A DNA stretch of 6,630 bases from JAUSIK01 sp964362915. Its GTDB lineage: Archaea > Nanobdellota > Nanobdellia > Pacearchaeales > GW2011-AR1. A program made the position numbers and the translations under genes. The notes beneath the pieces were generated by a model that was not told the DNA's origin, did no database searches, and worked only from the letters and a program-made list of their open reading frames with translations. This document shows positions 1-4,786 of this stretch, in pieces. Every line of letters begins with the position of its first letter. The first letter of the stretch is position 1. The DNA lies in the NCBI GenBank assembly GCA_964362915.1, contig CAYIGH010000044.1, forward strand, positions 1 through 6,630. Direction: 5' to 3'.

Positions 1-188
1 TCTGGAATTTTATAATCCGAACCAGCTTTTCTATACATTTCACAAAACTTTAAGCAATCTCTTGCTTTATCTAAATACTCTTTTGCTTTTTCTAATGATG
101 GTTCTATAATAAGAAGACCCTTATGTTTCTTGCCTTTCTCTTCATCTTTCCTAGCAGACTTAAAACATTCTCTGATTTCTTTGCTCAT
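1..188 (-). CDS. HEPN-domain protein, N-terminal part (3' end outside window)
   Basis: Translating the minus strand from the ATG at 188-186 gives 62 residues starting MSKEIRECFK and open to the window edge. Visible are a charged N-terminal helix, the stretch HKGLLIIEPS, and an amphipathic helix (LEKAKEYLDKARDCLKF, about residues 32-48) typical of the first helix of small HEPN proteins. The catalytic R-x4-6-H motif normally lies further along and is not visible, so RNase activity cannot be judged. The ATG overlaps the stop of the upstream winged-helix/MNT gene (ATGA, 188-185), and a GAGGGT ribosome-binding site lies 8 nt upstream, so the start is firm and translation is probably coupled. HEPN proteins paired with MNT proteins are known as toxin-antitoxin systems, in which the HEPN member is an RNase and the MNT member neutralises it, in some cases by AMPylation. 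The HEPN assignment rests on helix pattern and context. Confidence 0.68.
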   Translation of the reverse strand, partial: MSKEIRECFKSARKDEEKGKKHKGLLIIEPSLEKAKEYLDKARDCLKFCEMYRKAGSDYKIP

Positions 189-787
189 TTTGAAATACCC
201 TCAATGAATTTTATAAAGTTTTCTTGTCCGAATAAGACTATTCCCTTTTTAATAGCGTCAAGATAAGCTTTATTCTTGTTATTTAATTCTGCTTTGAACT
301 CTTCTTTTGTTAAATCGATTGCGTGAATTTTCTTAATTTGCGTTTGTTGAACTTCTGTTATGATGCTATCTATAACTTTAAAGTCTTTTTTGGTTCTTAC
401 AACAACTAAAAGATCTATATCGTTGGCTTCCCTGGGCGAGTGTAATATACTGCCAAAGAGTATTGTAAAAAAAGTATGCCTTTCTAGTTTATTAAAGTTG
501 TCTCTCCATCTTTCATATTTTAATGTTTCCTTTTCGATGAGAAGAGAAAGAGTTTTTATTGTTATTGAATTACTAAAATTAAGCGTTATGTTCAGGGCAC
601 TTTTTTTTGTATTTGCTACAGATTTAAGAGAAATTATCTTCTCTCTGGATAATTTAGCCAATGTTTTCCATATGCCTTGCCTAGATATACTTAAGGCCCT
701 TGCTAAAGAAGTGGCTGTATGTTCCGATAACGGCTCCTTAGCCAATATCTTAATTATTTTCTCGCTTGTTTTTTCTTCTGTCTCCAT
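185..787 (-). CDS. Winged-helix domain fused to MNT-type nucleotidyltransferase
   Basis: A 200-residue soluble cytoplasmic protein. Residues about 5-70 form a winged helix-turn-helix (TATSLARALSISRQGIWKTL is the helix-turn-helix core), expected to bind DNA. Residues about 100-195 are a minimal nucleotidyltransferase with the family signature FGS at 111-113 followed by D123-I-D125 (GS-x9-DxD), the metal-binding carboxylates of the polymerase-beta fold. A third acidic residue could be D158 in HAIDL, but this is uncertain. The ATG at 787 is the first possible start, since an in-frame TAG lies about seven codons upstream. The gene overlaps the downstream HEPN gene by 4 bases. The pair resembles HEPN/MNT toxin-antitoxin modules; the fused winged helix suggests that the antitoxin-like protein autoregulates the operon, which is inference. 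It could also be a stand-alone nucleotidyltransferase regulator. Confidence 0.82.
   Translation of the reverse strand: METEEKTSEKIIKILAKEPLSEHTATSLARALSISRQGIWKTLAKLSREKIISLKSVANTKKSALNITLNFSNSITIKTLSLLIEKETLKYERWRDNFNKLERHTFFTILFGSILHSPREANDIDLLVVVRTKKDFKVIDSIITEVQQTQIKKIHAIDLTKEEFKAELNNKNKAYLDAIKKGIVLFGQENFIKFIEGISK
197..202 (-). promoter_or_regulatory. Shine-Dalgarno site of the HEPN gene
   Basis: The minus strand reads GAGGGT inside the 3' end of the MNT gene, with 8 nt to the HEPN ATG. The same 8-nt spacing occurs at the coupled dsbA-like gene on the other strand. This decides the HEPN start. Confidence 0.6.
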
Positions 788-820
788 TTTGTTTATAGCT
801 GTAAACTATATGGTTGATAG

Positions 821-830
821 TATTTATAAA
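821..830 (-). promoter_or_regulatory. Archaeal TATA/BRE promoter of the wHTH-MNT/HEPN operon
   Basis: On the minus strand the sequence reads AAAAAGGTTTATAAATA: a purine-rich BRE followed by TTTATAAATA. A start of transcription about 26 nt downstream would fall near 800, leaving a leader of roughly 12 nt before the ATG at 787, with no recognisable ribosome-binding site. Confidence 0.55.
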
Positions 831-896
831 CCTTTTTGTTTATTAAGAATTATCTTATTTTACAAAGTAGATACGTTTTTTTACCAAAGTTTTAAA

Positions 897-918
897 CTAA
901 TAAATCTTTCTTTATTAG
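897..918. repeat. 8-bp inverted repeat upstream of the regulator promoter
   Basis: CTAATAAA at 897-904 and its exact reverse complement TTTATTAG at 911-918 are separated by TCTTTC. The repeat ends 8 bp before the BRE at 927, a usual place for an archaeal activator or repressor site. It shares TAATAA-N8-TTATTA architecture with the palindrome at 4649-4671 (TAATAA-N7-TTATTA). In such AT-rich DNA chance is a real alternative. Confidence 0.4.
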
Positions 919-926
919 CTAGTGAA

Positions 927-940
927 CGAAAACATTATAA
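927..940 (+). promoter_or_regulatory. BRE/TATA promoter of the membrane regulator (leaderless)
   Basis: CGAAAAC (927-933) resembles a purine-rich BRE and is followed by TTATAA (935-940). The TATA centre is about 26 nt before the ATG at 963, which predicts transcription starting at or next to the start codon. Confidence 0.55.
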
Positions 941-962
941 GTTAGCTATGTATCAATTTTAT

Positions 963-1460
963 ATGGAAAATAAAAAGCTAGGTATTTTATTGATTATTAT
1001 TAGCTTAGTAGTTGGGGGGATGTTTGTTTATTATAATTCAACCCTAATTAAACAAAGTAAAGAAAGAGGATGCTTTCCGAATGAAGAATGCATAAAAATA
1101 GAAAGTACTCTAAATTTCAGCCATTTTGCCATAGGTATATTTTCTTTTATTTTGGCTTTAGGGTTTTATTTGATATTTTTCAATAAAACAGAGAAGGCAA
1201 TTTTAAATAAACTAGAAGAGGACAAAAATAAAAATATAGAGGATAATAAATTTAATATTTTACTAAAGGCGCTTGATGAGCATGAAAAAAAAGTTATAAA
1301 GGCAGTTAGAGAACAGCCTGGGATTACTCAGAATACTTTACGATTAAGAACAGATATGTCTAAGGCGAAATTAAGTTATGTTTTGCAGGAACTTGAAAGA
1401 AGGGAAATAATAAAAAGAATTGAAAAAGGCAAGACATTAGAAGTTTATTTGAAGGTTTGA
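963..1460 (+). CDS. Membrane-anchored winged-helix transcriptional regulator
   Basis: The ATG at 963 gives 165 residues. It is preferred over the in-frame ATG at 948 because the TATA box sits 26 nt upstream and no ribosome-binding site precedes either. Order: short basic N-terminus (MENKK), TM1 about 7-25, a loop about 26-53, TM2 about 54-73, a charged linker (75-105), and a C-terminal winged helix (about 106-165) with GITQNTLRLRTDMSKAKLSY as helix-turn-helix and ELERREIIKRIEKGKTLEVY as wing. The positive-inside rule places the DNA-binding domain in the cytoplasm and the loop outside. The loop carries Cys37 and Cys43 (CFPNEEC), which could form a disulfide. Two-TM proteins with this MarR-like C-terminal domain are a recurrent archaeal family of unknown signal. 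The downstream DsbA-like gene makes a thiol-redox signal an attractive but unproven idea. Confidence 0.8.
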   Translation: MENKKLGILLIIISLVVGGMFVYYNSTLIKQSKERGCFPNEECIKIESTLNFSHFAIGIFSFILALGFYLIFFNKTEKAILNKLEEDKNKNIEDNKFNILLKALDEHEKKVIKAVREQPGITQNTLRLRTDMSKAKLSYVLQELERREIIKRIEKGKTLEVYLKV

Positions 1461-1491
1461 TTTTGCCTTTATGAACGATAATAAGCTAAAA

Positions 1492-1522
1492 TTTGAGTAT
1501 TTTAGACGTTTTTGAGGGTTTT
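1492..1522. repeat. Imperfect tandem repeat upstream of the CAAC-protein promoter
   Basis: TTTGAGTATTTT (1492-1503) and TTTGAGGGTTTT (1511-1522) match at 10 of 12 positions with a 19-bp period, close to two helical turns. They end 14 bp before the TATA element at 1537, so a regulator could bind both on one DNA face. Apart from this repeat and the promoter, the 1461-1565 spacer shows nothing else. Confidence 0.3.
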
Positions 1523-1536
1523 GTTCATGGGATATT

Positions 1537-1544
1537 TTTAAATA
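1537..1544 (+). promoter_or_regulatory. TATA promoter of the CAAC membrane protein/DsbA operon (leaderless)
   Basis: TTTAAATA lies with its centre about 26 nt before the ATG at 1566, with G/A-rich GGGATA just upstream. This implies a leaderless transcript and a transcription unit separate from the preceding regulator gene, which ends 105 bp before this start. Confidence 0.55.
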
Positions 1545-1565
1545 GTTTATTACATTGCTTTTTAT

Positions 1566-2120
1566 ATGCGACACGAATTGACTTTTTGGAAAAGAGTATT
1601 TAGCAATTGGGAATATACTTTTTTGGCTTTGGTGGTTGCATTTCTTTTTTATGCACTAAATGTATTTATTGCTAATTTTTCTTCATTGCTCGATTTTTCT
1701 TCTAATTTGGGATTTTTCGGAACAATTAAGTTCTTTCTTTCTTTGATTATTGGTTTTAAAGAAATTATTAAAGCTAGTTCTTATTATAGTCTGATTATAA
1801 TCAGCTTGATGCTTGGAATGTTATTTAGTCTAATCTTTTATAGGGCCTTTACTTTAAATGGAAATGGAAATAAAAAATTTGGAGTTATGTCTGGTTTAGG
1901 TATTCTTTTAGGCAGCTTTGCACCTGGCTGTGCTGCCTGTGGTATAGGGCTTGCCTCAGTTTTAGGATTAAGCGGCGCATTTTTAGTATTTCTGCCATTA
2001 AAAGGATTGGAATTATCTCTCTTAGCAATCATTATTTTAGCAATAGCAATATTTAAAACCTCAAAAGATTCATGTAAAATTATGCTAAACAAGAAAGTGA
2101 AAGGGGGTAAGAGAAAATGA
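1566..2120 (+). CDS. Polytopic membrane protein with intramembrane C-A-A-C motif
   Basis: A 184-residue, strongly hydrophobic protein that I cannot assign to a named family. TM segments are likely at about 17-37, 72-93, 104-130 and 131-163; 50-66 may be another TM or a re-entrant segment. The signature is GSFAPGCAACGIGLASVLGL (residues 116-135), with Cys122 and Cys125 within or at the edge of a membrane helix, then GA-F-LPLKGLE. Cys170 lies in the basic cytoplasmic tail. A close cysteine pair in a membrane helix followed by Leu-Gly-x-Ser-Gly-Ala loosely resembles MerT-type metal transporters; it is also what a quinone- or thiol-linked partner of DsbA would need, as DsbB/VKOR do, although the usual CxxC plus loop cysteines of VKOR are absent. 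The stop overlaps the DsbA-like start (ATGA, 2117-2120), arguing strongly for a joint role. Function beyond that is inference. Confidence 0.75.
   Translation: MRHELTFWKRVFSNWEYTFLALVVAFLFYALNVFIANFSSLLDFSSNLGFFGTIKFFLSLIIGFKEIIKASSYYSLIIISLMLGMLFSLIFYRAFTLNGNGNKKFGVMSGLGILLGSFAPGCAACGIGLASVLGLSGAFLVFLPLKGLELSLLAIIILAIAIFKTSKDSCKIMLNKKVKGGKRK
2103..2108 (+). promoter_or_regulatory. Shine-Dalgarno site of the dsbA-like gene
   Basis: GGGGGT lies 8 nt before the ATG at 2117, inside the last codons of the CAAC-protein gene. Together with the ATGA overlap it fixes the dsbA-like start and indicates translational coupling. Confidence 0.65.
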
Positions 2121-2899
2121 ACGAGGAGAACATAGACAATGTAAAAGTGGAAAGTACCAGTGATATAATAACTATTAAAAAAGATACTCTTTGGAAGTAT
2201 TCCACGTTTATTTTGGCTGCTGTCCTAATAGTCGGGGCATTTGTCTTTTTCATGAAAGATGATACTACTAGCCCTACAGGAAACGTTGTTAATAATCCTG
2301 GAGAGCAATTGCCCTCGCAGAATGCCAGAGTTGAAATAGATGCAGACGATGACGCTGTCTTGGGAGATAAAAATGCTCCTGTAGAAATAATTGAATTTAG
2401 CGATTATCAATGTCCTTTTTGTAGAAAGTTCTGGTCAGAGACTTTTTCTCAGATAAAAAAGGAATATATTGATACTGGAAAGGCCAAATTTGTATACAGA
2501 GACTTTCCTTTAGAGAGCATTCATCCTGCTGCTATGCCTGCAGCTATTGCTGCTGAATGTGTGAGAGAAAAAGGCGGAGATGAAGCTTATTTCAAGATTC
2601 ACGATAAAATATTTACTGAAGGTAATATTTTAGATGGAGGAAGTCCTACTGCTCCTGTAACAAAGACAGCGCAGTTTGGCGTGCCTGAACTGAAAAAGTG
2701 GGCGAAGGATATTGGCTATGATATAGGAGGCTGCCTTGACAGCAATAAATACAAAGATGAGGTGCAGAATGATCTCTCTGATGGCAGTGCTGCTGGAGTT
2801 AGAGGAACGCCTGCATTTTTTGTAAATGGACAGCTGTTAAGCGGAGCACAACCATTTGGTGCATTCAAACAAGCAATTGATGCTGAATTGAATGCTTAA
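2117..2899 (+). CDS. Membrane-anchored DsbA-family thiol-disulfide oxidoreductase
   Basis: A 260-residue protein: cytoplasmic tail (1-27), one TM anchor (about 28-46), a Ser/Thr/Pro/Asn linker (47-80) and an extracytoplasmic thioredoxin-fold domain (about 80-258). The active site is C99-P-F-C102 in SDYQCPFCRKFW. The cis-proline loop is GTPAFFVNG with T231-P232, and an inserted helical domain lies between them (HPAAMPAAIAAECVREKGGD and onward). These are the defining features of the DsbA/thioredoxin_4 group, which forms or rearranges disulfides in exported proteins. Cys148 and Cys206 form a possible second, structural or relay, pair. The CPFC dipeptide also occurs in archaeal DsbA-like proteins, so oxidase versus isomerase cannot be decided here. 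It is coupled to the CAAC membrane protein and followed by a T-rich terminator. No VKOR or DsbB gene is in the window. Confidence 0.93.
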   Translation: MNEENIDNVKVESTSDIITIKKDTLWKYSTFILAAVLIVGAFVFFMKDDTTSPTGNVVNNPGEQLPSQNARVEIDADDDAVLGDKNAPVEIIEFSDYQCPFCRKFWSETFSQIKKEYIDTGKAKFVYRDFPLESIHPAAMPAAIAAECVREKGGDEAYFKIHDKIFTEGNILDGGSPTAPVTKTAQFGVPELKKWAKDIGYDIGGCLDSNKYKDEVQNDLSDGSAAGVRGTPAFFVNGQLLSGAQPFGAFKQAIDAELNA

Positions 2900-2902
2900 A
2901 GA

Positions 2903-2937
2903 TTTTTATTTTTTATTTTTTAACTTTTATTAAAAAA
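2903..2937 (+). terminator. Oligo-T terminator with 8-bp inverted repeat after the dsbA-like gene
   Basis: Three consecutive T runs (5, 6 and 6 T, each separated by a single A, 2903-2921) directly follow the dsbA-like stop; archaeal RNA polymerase terminates on such tracts. The last run is also the left arm of a perfect inverted repeat, TTTTTTAA (2916-2923) and TTAAAAAA (2930-2937), with a CTTTTA loop. The A+T-rich block may also carry the promoter of the next gene, but no TATA element is clearly best. Confidence 0.55.
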
Positions 2938-2951
2938 CTAAAAGAAATTAA

Positions 2952-2959
2952 GGGAAGGT
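2952..2959 (+). promoter_or_regulatory. Shine-Dalgarno region of the zinc-finger gene
   Basis: GGGAAGGT precedes the ATG at 2963. The GGG at 2952-2954 is 8 nt away, the spacing seen at two other genes here, while GGT is 3 nt away. It supports a leadered transcript or read-through from the dsbA-like gene rather than a leaderless start. Confidence 0.5.
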
Positions 2960-2962
2960 AGA

Positions 2963-3565
2963 ATGGCGGAAAAGACAAGATGTGAAATTTGCGGCGCGGA
3001 ATTTAAGAATGAGGAAGGACTAGCCCAGCATAAAGCTGCTAAGCATCCTATCATAGAAAAGAAGCCGAGTATAAATTCAAGAAAAATAAGAAATTGGGCT
3101 GTTTTTATTGTTATAGTTGGTTTGGCTATATTTTTTATTGGCTGGCTGATTTTTTCAACGATAAATGGAATTAATTATTGCAAAATTGCCCCTGTAACTG
3201 AAATCAATATCGGCGGGCATACTAATTTGGCCTTGCATAATCATGCTGATTTAGAGATAATAATAGATGGCAAAGCACAAATTATTCCTACTAATATCGG
3301 AATTCTACCTGGAGTTATGAGGCCAATTCATACTCATGATAGTGGCGGGGAATTGCATATAGAAGGGCCTTGTAAAAGAGATTTTAAATTAGGTGAATTT
3401 TTTGCTATCTGGGGCAAGAAATTTAACTCTCAATGTATATTTGACAAGTGCGCTGATTCCGGAGATTTGAAGATGACTGTCAATGGATTTGATAATAAGG
3501 AATTTGAAAACTATATTATAAAAGATGGAGATGATATTGTTATTGAGTATAGTTCTAAAGCATAG
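2963..3565 (+). CDS. C2H2 zinc finger fused through one TM to an exported His/Cys-rich domain
   Basis: A 200-residue protein. Residues 7-28 are a classical C2H2 finger, C7-x2-C10-x12-H23-x4-H28, expected in the cytoplasm. A basic stretch (SRKIRNW) precedes one TM (about 45-66), placing residues 70-200 outside the membrane. The outer domain has LHNHADLEIIIDGKAQIIP (91-109), then RPIHTHDSGGELHIEG (120-135) and FKLGEFFAIWGKKF (141-154), a recurring pattern of an uncharacterised exported domain in archaea and bacteria. His92, His94, His123, His125 and His132 are good metal-ligand candidates. Cys73, Cys137, Cys158 and Cys163 are all external and could make two disulfides, so it may be a substrate of the neighbouring DsbA. 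It may link external metal or redox state to an internal nucleic-acid or protein contact; that role is inferred and no name is proposed. Confidence 0.8.
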   Translation: MAEKTRCEICGAEFKNEEGLAQHKAAKHPIIEKKPSINSRKIRNWAVFIVIVGLAIFFIGWLIFSTINGINYCKIAPVTEINIGGHTNLALHNHADLEIIIDGKAQIIPTNIGILPGVMRPIHTHDSGGELHIEGPCKRDFKLGEFFAIWGKKFNSQCIFDKCADSGDLKMTVNGFDNKEFENYIIKDGDDIVIEYSSKA

Positions 3566-3580
3566 ATTAATTTTTTAATT
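3566..3580 (+). terminator. Terminator between convergent genes
   Basis: Only 9 bases separate the stops of the zinc-finger gene and the opposing parvulin gene. They form ATTAA-TTTT-TTAAT, a short inverted repeat with a run of six T on the plus strand, fitting oligo-T termination of the plus-strand gene. No T run ends the minus-strand gene here, so its transcript probably runs on into the antisense of the zinc-finger gene. Confidence 0.4.
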
Positions 3581-4651
3581 AGAAATTTCTGTGTTTACTG
3601 CACTCTCTACATACTTTATTTCTATATTACTATTTTGCTTGAGCTGCCCATAAAATTGAGTATATCTTTCTTGTGCTTGCTGGTTTGTCAGAGTTGTTTT
3701 TATTTGATCTTGAACATCTTTTAATAATAGTGTCTTGGGCTGTGTTTTCTTAACTGTCCATATTATATGTGTTCCAAATTGTGTTTTTACTGTGCCTATT
3801 TTCCCTGTAGCCTGCTTGAATGATAAATCTTTAAATTCCTGAACAAGTGGGTCGTCTTTTGCAAAAGTATATTCTCCGCAATTTTCTATGCTTGCTTTAT
3901 CTGCAGAATAATTCTTAACATATTCACAGAAATTAGCAGTTGTAATCTCTTTTAATAGTGAATTGGCTTTTTCTTCCTGCTCTTCCGGCGTCATTGTACT
4001 GTCTCCGATTAAAATATGCTTTACTGTTGCTTGCTCGCCAACCTTGAAATTATTCTTGTTTTCATTGTAAAATTCTTTGACTTCTTCATCTGTAACTGTT
4101 ACTGTATTGAAAAGAGTCTTATTAAGAAATTCCTGGATTGCTAATTGTTTTGTATATTGTTCTATTAATTGCTCTTCAGTTATATTTTGCTCAGCAAGCT
4201 TCTGAGCAAATTGCTCTTCTGTTAAGCCACTTGAAGTTTTTGCTAAGGTTATATAATTCTCTGCTTTTTCAGGAGGCACAACAATTCCATCTTTTTTTGC
4301 TTCCTGATATAGCACTTCCACTTCTATAAGTTGATTTAAAATAGATTCCTTATTCGTTGTTAATTTGTATTGTGCTGGCAGAGAATCATATATCTTATTC
4401 AACTCATTTAATGTTATAACTTTACCATTTACTGTGGCAGCAGTCTCATTTTCTGTTTTTTCAGATTTGTTTAAAGTTAAAAAAACAAAGGTTACTATTG
4501 CTATCACTGCTATTATAATGAACGCGACATATTTTATATTCTTTTTTGGCAAAGGATTAGAAATTTCTTCTTTTGTTTCTGTTTTGGGCACTTCTGCTTG
4601 AGGGGTATTAACAACATCCATGTTCTCTTTGTTTATTTTTTTAACTGCCAT
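3575..4651 (-). CDS. Membrane-anchored SurA/PrsA-like parvulin peptidyl-prolyl isomerase
   Basis: A 358-residue protein that should help exported proteins fold outside the membrane. Order: charged cytoplasmic tail (1-38), one TM (about 40-60), a SurA-N-like helical chaperone region (about 70-200; AATVNGKVITLNELN is its typical opening), a parvulin (PpiC) domain (about 207-303) and a C-terminal helix. The parvulin hallmarks H212 (VKHIL) and H295 (FGTHIIWTV) are both present, along with TGKIGTVKTQFG. The usual Gly-Gly-Asp-Leu-Gly loop is altered to ENCGEY, where Cys258 may pair with Cys242. Isomerase activity is therefore likely but not certain, and a mainly chaperone role is possible. The ATG at 4651 lies immediately downstream of a predicted leaderless promoter. 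It is convergent with the zinc-finger gene and stands in the same envelope-folding context as the DsbA-like gene. Confidence 0.9.
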   Translation of the reverse strand: MAVKKINKENMDVVNTPQAEVPKTETKEEISNPLPKKNIKYVAFIIIAVIAIVTFVFLTLNKSEKTENETAATVNGKVITLNELNKIYDSLPAQYKLTTNKESILNQLIEVEVLYQEAKKDGIVVPPEKAENYITLAKTSSGLTEEQFAQKLAEQNITEEQLIEQYTKQLAIQEFLNKTLFNTVTVTDEEVKEFYNENKNNFKVGEQATVKHILIGDSTMTPEEQEEKANSLLKEITTANFCEYVKNYSADKASIENCGEYTFAKDDPLVQEFKDLSFKQATGKIGTVKTQFGTHIIWTVKKTQPKTLLLKDVQDQIKTTLTNQQAQERYTQFYGQLKQNSNIEIKYVESAVNTEISN

Positions 4652-4671
4652 AATAACTTTTAGTTATTATG
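4649..4671. repeat. Perfect 9-bp palindrome across the parvulin start codon
   Basis: CATAATAAC (4649-4657) and GTTATTATG (4663-4671) are exact reverse complements around a TTTTA spacer. The 23-bp element covers the ATG and the predicted transcription start, and ends 4 bp from the TATA box. A protein bound here would block initiation, so it is a repressor-operator candidate. In a leaderless RNA only the left arm is transcribed, so an RNA hairpin is unlikely. Confidence 0.5.
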
Positions 4672-4674
4672 ATA

Positions 4675-4683
4675 TTATATAAA
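4675..4683 (-). promoter_or_regulatory. TATA promoter of the parvulin gene (leaderless)
   Basis: The minus strand reads CAAACATTTATATAAT: TTTATATAA with an A-rich BRE-like stretch before it. The centre is about 26-28 nt from the ATG at 4651, predicting a start at about 4652. The core is nearly palindromic, so it might also fire weakly on the plus strand. Confidence 0.65.
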
Positions 4684-4718
4684 TGTTTGGTATGAACTGC
4701 ATTGTAAAGTTAAAGGGC

Positions 4719-4757
4719 GCTATTCGGTAGCTTTTTAAGTTAGAATTTCTTAAAAAG
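4719..4757. repeat. Two adjacent hairpins between parvulin and small membrane gene
   Basis: GCTA-TTCGG-TAGC (4719-4731) is a short stem with a UUCG-like loop and is followed on the plus strand by five T, resembling a mini intrinsic terminator. Overlapping its last base, CTTTTTAAG (4731-4739) pairs perfectly with CTTAAAAAG (4749-4757). The GGGCGC just before is the most G+C-rich spot in this 135-bp spacer. The larger stem could terminate or stabilise the minus-strand operon transcript; no coding gene is evident. Confidence 0.3.
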
Positions 4758-4762
4758 TTTAT

Positions 4763-4778
4763 GAAAAAGGAAGAAGAG
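4763..4778 (-). terminator. Pyrimidine/T-rich tract after the small membrane gene
   Basis: The minus strand reads CTCTTCTTCCTTTTTC just past the stop at 4787, ending in five T, and is followed by the 9-bp stem at 4731-4757. Archaeal termination at such a tract is plausible, though the T run is short and interrupted. Confidence 0.3.
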
Positions 4779-4786
4779 TTAATTAT

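Larger units (their letters stand above)
788..962. other. Divergent intergenic region between MNT operon and membrane regulator
   Basis: A 175-bp, very AT-rich spacer holds two outward-facing promoters (minus strand at 821-830, plus strand at 927-940) and one inverted repeat (897-918). No tRNA, small RNA or further gene could be supported. The plus-strand frame is open through it, continuing from antisense of the MNT gene, but it lacks a credible start before 948. Confidence 0.5.

Noticed and set aside
360..962. Long open plus-strand frame running into the membrane regulator gene
   Set aside because: It lies antisense to the wHTH-MNT gene and the divergent promoter region, its translation has no recognisable domain, and the leaderless promoter at 927-940 points to a start at 963.
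1791..1804. Perfect 14-bp palindrome CTGATTATAATCAG
   Set aside because: It lies inside the coding region of a TM helix of the CAAC protein, where Ile/Leu codons readily produce it, away from any promoter.
1838..2092. 84-codon minus-strand open frame
   Set aside because: Antisense shadow of the conserved CAAC membrane protein, with no promoter or recognisable motif.
2225..2410. 61-codon minus-strand open frame
   Set aside because: Antisense to the dsbA-like gene, covering its TM anchor, linker and first strand; no independent support.
4138..4601. Two plus-strand open frames of 63 and 78 codons
   Set aside because: Both are antisense to the well-supported parvulin gene; their hydrophobic look comes from complementing Glu/Lys/Gln-rich codons.
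2921..4662. Shared 9-mer TAACTTTTA in the loops at 2921-2929 and 4654-4662
   Set aside because: A short A+T-only-like match in A+T-rich DNA with different flanking arms is not enough to claim a common site.
4692..4730. 12-codon plus-strand mini-ORF
   Set aside because: Too short to support, no ribosome-binding site, and it ends inside the small hairpin; most likely chance.
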